From the IMG/VR virus record IMGVR_UViG_3300040960_001799, positions 1 through 27,932 of that record: 27,932 bases of DNA. One strand, given 5' to 3'. Source of the DNA: a virus. The notes under the pieces are model-generated. The model searched no databases, was not told the DNA's origin, and worked only from the letters and a program-made list of their open reading frames with translations. The position numbers and the translations under genes were made by a program. Below are positions 11,310 to 20,000 of this stretch, in pieces. How positions within the stretch are numbered: the first letter of the stretch is position 1; each line of letters begins with the position of its first letter.

Positions 11310-12121
11310 CAGGGTGTGGTGTAACGGATGATGACGATGCCGGAGCCGCCTTGAGCACTTCCACCTCCACCCCCACCCCCACCAGTATTAGTGGCGCCAT
11401 TGCCTGGGGAAGTAATTCCCAGGCTTGTAGCCGTACCTCCTCTTCCTCCTCCGCCTGCACCGCCAGATCCATTAGATGCACCTAGACTTGCCCCTACCAA
11501 TACCCCTCCGCCGCCGCCGCCACCGAAAAATTCTCCGCCTGTCAAACGTATAGAGCTTAGTACGCCATTTCCGCCTGTTGCTCCAACTCTAGAAGAAACA
11601 TTGGGACTGCCACCTATTCCGTTCGCTCCACCGCCGCCACCGCCGCAATCAACGATATTAAAATCTGTGCCTCCATTACCGCCTCTATTACCTTGACCCG
11701 CTATCCCTGAGCCCGGAGAACTAATGCGATTTGCACCGCCGCCCGAGCCGCCAGTTGCACCACCCCTTCCGCCTCCCGTTGATGTAACTGTTGCAAATGA
11801 AGAATTACTTCCATTACTGTTACCACCACCACCGCCTACGACGACCGCATAACTCCCGGCGGCGAAATTAGACAAGTTTCCCTGACGAACACCTCCAGCG
11901 CCTCCGCCTCCTCCAGAAAACCCAGATCCCGCTCCGCCACCACCAGCTACAACTAGATACTGAACAGTAAAGCCAGCTGGTGGATTCTCAAGCACGAAAG
12001 TACCGCTGCCGGTAAACGTGTGTACCGTGTCAGCGCCAACGGTTGTGATTGTGCCGCCGGTTGCAGAGAATGGGGGTACATCGCTAAAGCCGCCCCCCAG
12101 CAGCATTTCCTGGTTAGACAT
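11309..12121 (-). CDS. Glycine-rich tail adhesin-like protein
   Basis: A 270-residue protein from ATG 12121, which overlaps the stop of the tail fibre gene (TGATG). After a leader (SNQEMLLGGGFSDVPPFSAT) and a strand-rich segment (HTFTGSGTFVLENPPAGFTV, YLVVAGGGGAG) it is dominated by glycine runs, and it ends in GGSGIVIIRYTTP. Proteins of this plan, with poly-glycine loops after a GxxTFTxPxG-like start, are found as phage fibre-tip adhesins and on cell surfaces; T-even gp38 adhesins use poly-glycine in a comparable way. It probably sits at the fibre end and sets host range. The glycine codons make the sense strand G-rich, with runs around 11364-11390. Confidence 0.75.
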   Translation of the reverse strand: MSNQEMLLGGGFSDVPPFSATGGTITTVGADTVHTFTGSGTFVLENPPAGFTVQYLVVAGGGGAGSGFSGGGGGAGGVRQGNLSNFAAGSYAVVVGGGGGNSNGSNSSFATVTSTGGGRGGATGGSGGGANRISSPGSGIAGQGNRGGNGGTDFNIVDCGGGGGGANGIGGSPNVSSRVGATGGNGVLSSIRLTGGEFFGGGGGGGVLVGASLGASNGSGGAGGGGRGGTATSLGITSPGNGATNTGGGGGGGGSAQGGSGIVIIRYTTP

Positions 12122-14595
12122 CAGGTCAGACCCGTACCAGTTACCACAAAGACATCGGCCGCAACACATAAAATTGTAGCCACGCCGTAATTTGCAAGCG
12201 TTCGAGTGCCGGTGGTAGTTTGTCCGCCTGTCCGAAGGGTCACACCAGCGCCTTGAACAATTGACTGATCGCTTGTCGAGTTATTGAAGATAGTTACGTT
12301 ATCGCCGATACTAAATACAGAAGCGGGAACAGTTACGCCGCCTGTCGTGATACTAATGTGCTTGCCGACATCTGCTGCGACCAAGGTGTAGGCAGCTGTT
12401 TGAGCGTTTTGGGGAATTCGCCGAATAGGGCCAGTTCCGTCGGAAATGGTTCCGGTGGTTGTGATCGCGCCACTTGTGCTGATCGCAGTTGTGCCAGCAA
12501 TTGTCCCGCTGTTGATTGCACTGCCACTTACTTTTCCTGCGGTCGAGATCTGAGCGAGTTTGCTGTCTGCGATAGCTGCGGATGCATTGATGTCAGCGTT
12601 AGTAATGTTTCCAGTGAGATTAAGCTTGCTGTAACTGATGGCCGCAGAAGCGTTAATGTCGGCGTTGGTAACGTTACCGGCGAGATTCAATTTGCTGTAA
12701 GCAATAGCTGCAGAGGAGCTAATGTCGCCGTTGACGATAGTATTGGAAAGATTTAACTTGCTATACGCAATAGCCGCGCTTGCGTTAATATCTGCGTTCA
12801 GAATTGAGCCAGTGAGGCTGAGTTTTCCGTAAGCGATGCTGCCGGCAAGCATTGTGCTGCTGACAGTACCGCTGTCGCCTGTTGTGATTACAGTCCCACT
12901 TATGTTGGGCAGCGTAATTGTGCGGTTTGCTGTTGGGTCGGCAACCGTGAGCGTTGTTTTGTTTGAGTTGGCAGTCGTGCCATCGAACTGGAAACCACCT
13001 GTTGCGCCAATCTCAAGCGTGCCAGTAATTGTTGCACCAGTTGTCCTTACGCTTTCGTTGTAAACCTCTTCGACCGCCGCTTGAACGTCGGTGGCTTGAA
13101 TAAGGCTAAAAGGCGTAAATGTAATGTTTGAGGCCGTGTTGCCTGTGATTGTCCCAGAAATATCGACAAGTTGCCAAGCTGCACTTACTCCGTCAGAAAG
13201 CAACTGATCTGGAGCGTTAAGAGAAACATTGGGGACAGTCGGTCCCGAGCCTGTTCCGCTATTAGCTACAACAAAATAGTATTGGTTATTTTGGGTGCTC
13301 GGTGTAGGTAGCGTGTCTCCAGGGCTCAGTCCCAAGCCGGCGCCGGCTGCGCTAAGTGATTCAATGTTGTTTGCTGCCGCGTCGTAGATGCCGGCAAAGA
13401 TAAGCTCGCCGCTGGTTACTGTGACCGGAATCCAGGCGGAGCCATCCCAAATGTAGAGGTCACCCCTGCCAACGTCGTAGAAAAACTGACCCTTGAAATC
13501 TGCGCTCGGGAAGATTGTGACTTGAGCAGTTGTTCCAGGGCCGCCAAATTGAGTTATCGCGGCATCCGCAATGGCAGAACCAGGCACTGTGTTCGTGCCG
13601 AATACGGCTGAAGCCAGCACGCCCGAAGTCAGTTTTTCGGCTGGAATATCGGGGATGTCGTCTTCTGTCAGCGTGCCGCCATTGGTTACATGGCCTTGCG
13701 CGTCAAACGTAATCTTGGTTGCAGTGCCAGCTGTGACTGCATTTGTGTGATTTAGTACGCCAGCGTTGGTGACACTCAGACCAGTGCCGGGCTGAACTGC
13801 ACCTGTTGCGCTAGCTGTTGCGCTTGGCAGATCGGCAGCGGTAATTGCGCGGCTTCCTTTTACCAGACCTTTCGCGTCATGAGTGACGACAGAAAACGTA
13901 TTGGTTGCAGTGACATCGTTGTCTAGCTCCAGCGTTTCACCGTCTACTCGCAGACCTTCGCCATTGACAATGACTGCACCTTTAGCGGTGTTGGTCGCAG
14001 TGGGTAGATCGGAGCCGACAATCTGACGACCAGCTACTTCGCCGCCGCTTCCAGCTGGACCAGCGAGAAAGACGCCACCGCTTGGTGTAACTTGCGGATT
14101 GACCGAAAGTGTGGCTACGTCACCAACAGTCGCAACGGAGATCCGAATCGGGCCTGCAGTTGTGGCGACCAGCTGGTTGATTGATCCTGCAGCCTTAAAG
14201 CTGACCCAGCCGCTACCGTCCCAGACGTAGGCTTTATTGGTAGATGTTTCAACTGCAAGCTGACCGGCAAACACGCCAGTGGCAGGCAGAGATGTTACAA
14301 CCTGTGCGCTCGAGTTGCTCGCAAGCTTGGTTGAATCAACTGCATTAGAGGCAATTTGATCGCTGCCAACAGCGCCATTCACAAAGGCGCCGCCAGGGAT
14401 TGTTTGTGTATCAAATAGAATCTTTGCGCTTGGGATTACGTCATCTGAAATTTGCGTAACTGCTTTGTTGAGAAAATCAACTACCGTGATTTTTTTGGTT
14501 TCGCTTGCAGAGGTGTCCGCTACCGGCAGAAGGTCGTTTGAAGCTAAGTCGGCAGACGCCAGACTGTTAAGCTCACTAATCCGAAGGTCTGCCAC
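12121..14595 (-). CDS. Long tail fibre protein
   Basis: An 824-residue protein from GTG 14595, with GAGGT seven bases upstream. It begins with MADLRISELNSLASADLAS, a start often seen in cyanophage fibre or spike proteins that attach to the tail. The body has repeated fibre-like sections (KAYVWDGSGWVSF and again DLYIWDGSAWIPV, two copies of a small domain), an FQFDGTTANSNKTTL-type section, then about four and a half copies of a 22-residue repeat (IAYSKLNL and NADINASAA elements) and a C-terminal beta-rich domain (AAYTLVAADVGKHISI, TVPASVFSIGDNVTIFNN). No catalytic motif is seen. It lies after the J-like hub and distal tail genes, and the glycine-rich protein follows. Probably a trimeric fibre that contacts the cell surface. 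Confidence 0.85.
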   Translation of the reverse strand: MADLRISELNSLASADLASNDLLPVADTSASETKKITVVDFLNKAVTQISDDVIPSAKILFDTQTIPGGAFVNGAVGSDQIASNAVDSTKLASNSSAQVVTSLPATGVFAGQLAVETSTNKAYVWDGSGWVSFKAAGSINQLVATTAGPIRISVATVGDVATLSVNPQVTPSGGVFLAGPAGSGGEVAGRQIVGSDLPTATNTAKGAVIVNGEGLRVDGETLELDNDVTATNTFSVVTHDAKGLVKGSRAITAADLPSATASATGAVQPGTGLSVTNAGVLNHTNAVTAGTATKITFDAQGHVTNGGTLTEDDIPDIPAEKLTSGVLASAVFGTNTVPGSAIADAAITQFGGPGTTAQVTIFPSADFKGQFFYDVGRGDLYIWDGSAWIPVTVTSGELIFAGIYDAAANNIESLSAAGAGLGLSPGDTLPTPSTQNNQYYFVVANSGTGSGPTVPNVSLNAPDQLLSDGVSAAWQLVDISGTITGNTASNITFTPFSLIQATDVQAAVEEVYNESVRTTGATITGTLEIGATGGFQFDGTTANSNKTTLTVADPTANRTITLPNISGTVITTGDSGTVSSTMLAGSIAYGKLSLTGSILNADINASAAIAYSKLNLSNTIVNGDISSSAAIAYSKLNLAGNVTNADINASAAISYSKLNLTGNITNADINASAAIADSKLAQISTAGKVSGSAINSGTIAGTTAISTSGAITTTGTISDGTGPIRRIPQNAQTAAYTLVAADVGKHISITTGGVTVPASVFSIGDNVTIFNNSTSDQSIVQGAGVTLRTGGQTTTGTRTLANYGVATILCVAADVFVVTGTGLT
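12557..12840. repeat. 66-bp tandem coding repeats in the tail fibre gene
   Basis: About four and a half units of 66 bp encode a 22-residue repeat with the consensus IAYSKLNL, a variable turn, then NADINASAA. The amino-acid pattern is kept while many third codon positions differ between units. This is a coding repeat of the fibre shaft, not a CRISPR or intergenic array. Confidence 0.85.
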
Positions 14596-14641
14596 GGTTT
14601 ACCTCGTGCGGGCCAGTTGATAGGTAGCCACATTCTAGCCC

Positions 14642-15532
14642 TTATTCGTTCTCATCTATAGCCAGCTTGCCGCCCTGCTCCAGCAGGATGAAGTCGCCAT
14701 CCTCCTGCAGAAGCTTGCTGGGAACCGCAGTTTTCGCCCTAAGCTTGACCGCCCCAGTGGTCACAAAGCTAACCGTGGAAACGATAATCCGGCCTGGCTC
14801 AAAATTTGTTGCGCTATTAGTGATTAGAGCGTCAAACTCCCACCAAAGAGAATCGTTGATCTGCGTAGGGCTAAAAGTGCCGGAAGCCGCAGAGGTTCCT
14901 TCGCTTTTCAGGTAAAATTTAGCCCCAAAAACTCCGCCTATTTCCGCTCTTAACACTAGCTGCATTAGGTAGTTGACAGTTTCTTCGTCTGCAACATTTT
15001 TGTAGTCCCATTGAGCGGTGAGCTGGCCACTTCCAGTGATCAATGAACTGTACTGTTCCCTGTAGGCGTCAGAAAGGGAAGTTACGTCAACAGCCTCTCT
15101 GTTTGTATTTAATTCATACTGAATCACGCAACCCAGTATTCTGCCAGCGCTGTCTTTTACGGTCACAGAAATTGGAATTTCTGTGGCGATGTCTACCAGG
15201 CTGATGGCGGCGGCACTGTCGCCTTCGAGGCTGTCGTTAAAATTGTCATACAGGCGAATGCCGCCAATCTCATCAACAAAGATATACCAGTTACCGCTGG
15301 AGTGGACTGTGCCATCGCGCCAGCCGTCAATGCCGATGAAAGAAAGAGGTACGTCTGTTGTGGACGTGATAGTGACAAAGTCGCCGGTAAGGAATGCGCC
15401 TTCCTCAAAGTCAAAACTGAATCTTTTGCGAGCAACGTTTACGTCGTCTGGATTAACTATTGAAAGTTTTTCTTCTTGCAGGGATTTTCGAGTTAGTTCG
15501 ATGCTACCTACATTCCCAAGGTAAACGGCCAT
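14642..15532 (-). CDS. Distal tail/baseplate-type protein, unknown
   Basis: A 296-residue protein from ATG 15532, which overlaps the previous stop by one base (TAATG). It appears all-beta, with strands such as VNVARKRFSFDFEEG, FVTITSTTDVPLSFIGIDGW and NWYIFVDEIGGIRLYDNF, and ends in KLLQEDGDFILLEQGGKLAI. That ending, as I recall, appears on several tail proteins of phages of this kind. No enzyme motif is present. Its place between the tail-tube-like protein and the fibre suggests a distal tail or fibre-adaptor role. Family not named. Confidence 0.65.
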   Translation of the reverse strand: MAVYLGNVGSIELTRKSLQEEKLSIVNPDDVNVARKRFSFDFEEGAFLTGDFVTITSTTDVPLSFIGIDGWRDGTVHSSGNWYIFVDEIGGIRLYDNFNDSLEGDSAAAISLVDIATEIPISVTVKDSAGRILGCVIQYELNTNREAVDVTSLSDAYREQYSSLITGSGQLTAQWDYKNVADEETVNYLMQLVLRAEIGGVFGAKFYLKSEGTSAASGTFSPTQINDSLWWEFDALITNSATNFEPGRIIVSTVSFVTTGAVKLRAKTAVPSKLLQEDGDFILLEQGGKLAIDENE

Positions 15533-15963
15533 TACAGACTCGCCTCAGCTAGCGCACCCGTTACTTGAAAGTTGATCTGAGCAGATGCAACTTCACCTAC
15601 GCTCGAGCCAAGACTTGCCTCAGTTATGTAGGCGTTAAATTTAATGTCGTTAAAGTTATCACCGTTTGCATAGCGCAAAGTAAACAGAACGGTATCCGCA
15701 TCGCTGATGCCGGCCGTATTTGTGTTGATCAGTTTTTTGAGTAGGTCGCCAGCGTCGTTGCTACCGTCGTCTGCTTTGTAATACAGAAGTGTTGCGCTGC
15801 CGCTGGCGCCCTGGACTCCGGGAGTGTACGAGCGGTGGGACTCGCCCAGTGTCGTGGTTTCTAGCGTTTCTAGGTCAGATGAAAATGACCACGAGGTCAC
15901 CTTGGCCTGGGTCACGCCGTCCAGCAGCAAACTGCCATCACGACCGGTGTAAAACTTAGCCAT
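15532..15963 (-). CDS. Second tail-tube-like protein
   Basis: A 143-residue protein with the look of a phage tail tube fold: KFYTGRDGSLLLDGVTQAKV, TSWSFSSDLETLETTTLGE, HRSYTPGVQGASGSATLLYY, and a C-terminal strand SAQINFQVTGAL. The 309-residue protein at 24959-25888 is the better candidate for the main tube protein; this one lies next to the distal tail genes and may form a ring at the tail tip or a fibre base. It has the strongest ribosome site seen in the window (AAGGAGGT, 4 bases before ATG), which suggests high expression. The fold call is by pattern only. Confidence 0.65.
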   Translation of the reverse strand: MAKFYTGRDGSLLLDGVTQAKVTSWSFSSDLETLETTTLGESHRSYTPGVQGASGSATLLYYKADDGSNDAGDLLKKLINTNTAGISDADTVLFTLRYANGDNFNDIKFNAYITEASLGSSVGEVASAQINFQVTGALAEASL

Positions 15964-15975
15964 GGCTACCTCCTT
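15964..15975 (-). promoter_or_regulatory. Strong Shine-Dalgarno of the small tail-tube-like gene
   Basis: On the minus strand CAAGGAGGTAGCC stands directly before ATG 15963, giving a full-consensus AAGGAGGT at ideal distance. Most starts in the window have a weak or no ribosome site and rely on stop/start overlap, so this one stands out and suggests a high-copy product. Confidence 0.75.
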
Positions 15976-15984
15976 GGGGCCATT

Positions 15985-17028
15985 CTATACAACACTGATT
16001 AGCCGCACACGAGCGCTGCTAACGCCAGGGCGAACGTTGGTGATATCCGGTGGCTCTGCGTAACGCCAAGACCCAATCGACAGCAGCCTATCTGCAGCGC
16101 GGCTTGCAACTGTATTTGTCGTGGGTATGTAAGACGTTGCTGCAGATCCGTTTTCTAGCTGCGCACCCCAGATGTAGATGGAACCATCGGAGGGGTTGAG
16201 CACGGGGAATCCGATATTGTTGGAACCATTGGCGTTGGCCAAGAAAGTTGCTTGCAGGCGATACCAACCGTCTGCCAATGGTTCGATTGCCGCATTTGTG
16301 CATGTACCACTAACACTCACAAGCTGGTGCGCAGCTTTTAAGTCAAAATTAGCGCTGCCGAATTGTTGAAATGACCTAAGCGTGATAAGGCCAGAACTCG
16401 AAGGAAACAGTTTTATGTACACGGAAAACGTGTAGTTGTTAAACTGATGGAAAGTAAATCCTTGATAGATGTAAGCAGTTGATGCAGTCGGCTCAAAAAT
16501 CTTTACTTCAGTGGCACCGTCAGGCGCCAGTACACCACTGTTGTCAAGCAAGTCGCCTCTAGTTGTGCGCCAGGGGAAAGCAAAAGTTTCGCTATACAGA
16601 GCATTGTTTTCAGCTGCTTCTTCTAAAAGCAATCCGCTGCTTGCTCCAGTGAGGCCGTCGAACTGAAAACGTGTCTCATACGGTTCTGCTGTCTGCACTT
16701 GGCCCTGCTGGTCAGTGTAAGTAGCTGTTGTGTTTCTTTGGTTTTTATAGGCTCTATCTAAAAGGCTGCTTGATCCATCCCAGCCTTCGATCACGCGTAA
16801 AGGCAACGTAAAAGTTCCGTAAGTACCTTTTACGTTCTCGTAATGACCGAGAAATGTTTGTGCGTTTTTGTCGGTGATGTTTTGATATTGAAGATCCAGT
16901 GTGGCGCCAAACCTACTGTCGCCGTAAAGAATGCGGCTTTCAGCTCCAGACTGAGCCCGAAATGTTCGGACGGCGTAGTCGCCCAGGTTGTAATTGCGGG
17001 ATGACGGTACGAAAGCCGGGAAATCCAT
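15985..17028 (-). CDS. Tail-tip protein with carbohydrate-binding-like domain
   Basis: A 347-residue protein from ATG 17028, just after the stop of the J-like gene; a TTG at 17034 would add two residues. The N-terminal part (about 1-110: FPAFVPSSRNYNLGDYAVRT, GATLDLQYQNITDKNAQTFL, YGTFTLPLRVIEGWDG) resembles phage distal tail proteins. Residues about 140-320 contain EEAAENNALYSETFAFPW, VKIFEPTASTAYIYQGFTF, FSVYIK and IYIWGAQLENGSAATSYIPT, the pattern of the jelly-roll domain found in phage head/tail spike proteins that bind sugars. It probably adds receptor binding at the tail tip. The C-terminus (AEPPDITNVRPGVSSARVRL) may contact the hub. Confidence 0.7.
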   Translation of the reverse strand: MDFPAFVPSSRNYNLGDYAVRTFRAQSGAESRILYGDSRFGATLDLQYQNITDKNAQTFLGHYENVKGTYGTFTLPLRVIEGWDGSSSLLDRAYKNQRNTTATYTDQQGQVQTAEPYETRFQFDGLTGASSGLLLEEAAENNALYSETFAFPWRTTRGDLLDNSGVLAPDGATEVKIFEPTASTAYIYQGFTFHQFNNYTFSVYIKLFPSSSGLITLRSFQQFGSANFDLKAAHQLVSVSGTCTNAAIEPLADGWYRLQATFLANANGSNNIGFPVLNPSDGSIYIWGAQLENGSAATSYIPTTNTVASRAADRLLSIGSWRYAEPPDITNVRPGVSSARVRLISVV

Positions 17029-17030
17029 GA

Positions 17031-20000
17031 TCAACCCTCAACGATGAAGCTGGATGGACTGAGTACGTCCTGCACGATCAAGCTGTTAAACGTACTGCTG
17101 GTTGGGAACTCAGTTGCCAGCACTTCAACCAGGCCTTCGCTGTCCAACGTTAGCTGCTCCACTGCATAGGTGTTACTGGAGACTGTCGGAGAGTCGATCG
17201 TGAAAATTATGCTGAATAGGTCTGGATCAACCGCTTTGCCGTTTGTTACCGTCAGCTCTCCGGTCTGTACTTCCTCGTTCGCGGAAGTGAAGTACAGAAT
17301 CTTGTAACGGCCATCTACCAAGGTGGTAGCTGCTGTAATTGTTCCATCGGCGCCAATCACACCGTTGTTGGCGGGCTGATAAGGACTGGCTTCGGTAAGC
17401 ACTCGAATGTAGTCGCCGGGAGACAGAGCGATACCGTAGGGCGTAGTTTTGAAACGGACCGAATGAGTAACGCGGCGGCGAATGCTCATGAAGTAACGCG
17501 CCACCAAAAATGCGTGCTCGCGTGAGGTGCAGAACTGGGTTAGATCAAAGGATTCAATCGGGTAAGTATCGCTTCCAGCTTCAGCCCAGCGAACACTCAA
17601 TGTCGCTTCCTCGGACAACTGGTTTTTCTTTTCTTTGCGGTAACGCACAATTGCCTGAAAGTCTTTTCGCTCCTCTGTCTGCAGGTAATCGACAGCGAAC
17701 GAATCTTCCAAGATGTTGCCCGAGGTGAACAAGCCGTTTACCTCGATGGGCTTGTCAGCAATGTCTCCAGCAGGACCGCAAGGGAGCGCAGGCACCAAGC
17801 TGAATTTGCCATTGCTAATTACGAAAGAGCACAGAAAGTAAGGAGCGGTGTCTGCAATAAATTGACGTAAATTTGTCGGTGAGTCGATCGCGCCATCAAA
17901 GAAAAGCTTGTTTTGCTCCAAGAAGGTGGCCGTCCTTGCAAGCTCTGTTGTTTCGATGAGATTTGGACTTACGACGCCGCCGGCACCAGCTGTTTTGTCT
18001 GTAAGTAGGTGGTACACAAGGTCGGTGAATTTGTTGCTGGAGCCAATGGTCCCAGCCTCTGATGGCAGGAAACGCTGGACTTCAATGCCTTCACTGAGCC
18101 AGCAACGGATCTGATTGATTGAGGTGAAGTTTTGGCTGGCTTTTAGGGAAAGGCCTGCCAAGGAGAGGTTGCTGTACTGAGGTGGCGTTTCATTTGCGAT
18201 TGTTTCGTTGACGTAGACAATCTCGTGTTCTGGGCTGCTCTCGTTGCTTTTGCTAAGTAGGGAGTTGTAGAAACTGAGGTCGGCGACTTGGCTATTGGCC
18301 TCAAAGATACGTTCGGCGGTACGAGATTCGGGGATGTTTACTGTTTGGATGCCGAGCGTGCGCAGGCGAACGCCAACGTCTGTGCCAGGCTTTCTAAAAG
18401 GGTTGTCGCTGCTTACTGTTGCGGTGATAGTCACGTATTCACCCTTACTCCATGTGCCCTCAGTCCCTTCTGGCACAACGGTGTAGGTAACGTCTTCCCA
18501 GGCTTTTGTTTGGCCCGGGAATTTCTTGAGGCTGTCACCTCCGCGCGCTTTGATTACGCCTTGTACTCTAATTTCAATTGCATTACCTGCTTCTGAAACC
18601 CCTGAAATAATCGCTGAGTTTGTATCGCCGGAAGCGTACTGCTCTTGATCCCCAAGGATTTCGTATTCCCAACCAGACTGACGGCCTTTTGGCGGAATGT
18701 TTTGACTGGTGTTTTTGACTTGCAGCCGAACGCCACATGTAGTCAGCCCGTAGGGTTGAGCGCGAGGGTTATCAGGCGATACGTCCAGCTGAACGTTGAA
18801 AATTTGTGAGGTGTTAAAACCGCCGCTGCTGCTTTCTACTTTGATGCTTTGGAAGCTCCAGGCGCGGAAGCCTGGGAAAAATGGGTGGTTGGCTGGGTAT
18901 GTCCGGTCAACGACGCCGGTAAACAAGATCGTCGCGGATCTGCCATCACCCAGATTTACTGTTCGGCGGTAGGTGCGGACTAAGCCAGCCTGAGATGCTT
19001 GGCCGAAAAACTCGTAGTAGGTTGCGCCAGCTCGGCCGATGCTTACTCCGTCAGGCAGCCAGTCAAAAAATGCGACTTCAGTGACCGTGGCATCTGCGCC
19101 TTCAATGTCTGGGACGTAGTTCTCAATTTCAACCGAACTTGGAATTGTTGCGTCGATCCGCTCCTCGGTCACTCTGGCGTCGGTGGCCATCTGGCGGTTG
19201 AACTTGACCGCTCCAGCGGTCGTGTATTCGCCGACTGTATTGAGCGTAAAAGTTCCGTATGGGGTTTGATACTGTTCGCCGATTGGGCCGCCGTTTTTGG
19301 CGTTTAGCAACAAGAGTCGGTCTTCGTCATTGAAACGTCTTGCGATGTCTGCGCCGGGGTTTGGTACAAATCTATATTCAAACTGCGCTTGCTCTGGGTG
19401 CACCAGTCGTAAGTAGTTGAACTGGTCTTGCGGGATGCGACCGCTGACACAAAATGTTTGCCCGAGTGGCTCCCAGGCATACTCGTTGCCTTGAGCATCC
19501 GTGCCAGCTGGGCGGAGAAATAGAGCGAATGCCGAGGTGCGGCGCATGTAGTTGCTCATCGTGCCGCTTTGAAGTGCCACTTGATTTGCTTCTGCACGGC
19601 GCAGTTCTTTCGGGCTCGGTAGAGATGCAAAATTGCAAAGGCCGTTTGACTTCTGCCAGACCTGACTGCGAATGCCGATTTCGGTGCTATCGCATGCACG
19701 GTTGTTGCGAACCACGCCGATAGCAAAACGCAGCACTGGGTAAAAGTTTGTACCTGCGTTCAGTCCCAGGCCGTTGCGTGCATTGGTTTTGCCGTTGTCG
19801 TCGTTGTAGATACCGCGTCGGATCATGCGCGGGCTGATCAGACCGATTGATGCGCTCAGTGGTCCTTTACCAAAAATTTCAATGCAGCGAAGCGTGATCT
19901 CTTGTTGTTCGCTGTCATCCCTGCCACGGAAAATATCCAGTGCTCTGTTTTCGACGACCCAGACAGTTCGGCCGATCATGAAAGTTTCGCCGATCTGCAT

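Noticed and set aside
11391-11696. A proline-rich open frame on the + strand
   Set aside because: It is the complement of glycine codons in the adhesin gene; the compositional bias keeps it open.
12557-12840. Regular 66-bp repeats that might suggest a CRISPR-like array
   Set aside because: Units are in frame, encode a fibre motif, have no unique spacers and differ at third codon positions.
12358-13063. Open frames on the + strand opposite the tail fibre gene
   Set aside because: They lie fully within the fibre gene, lack starts with ribosome sites and have no plausible protein features.
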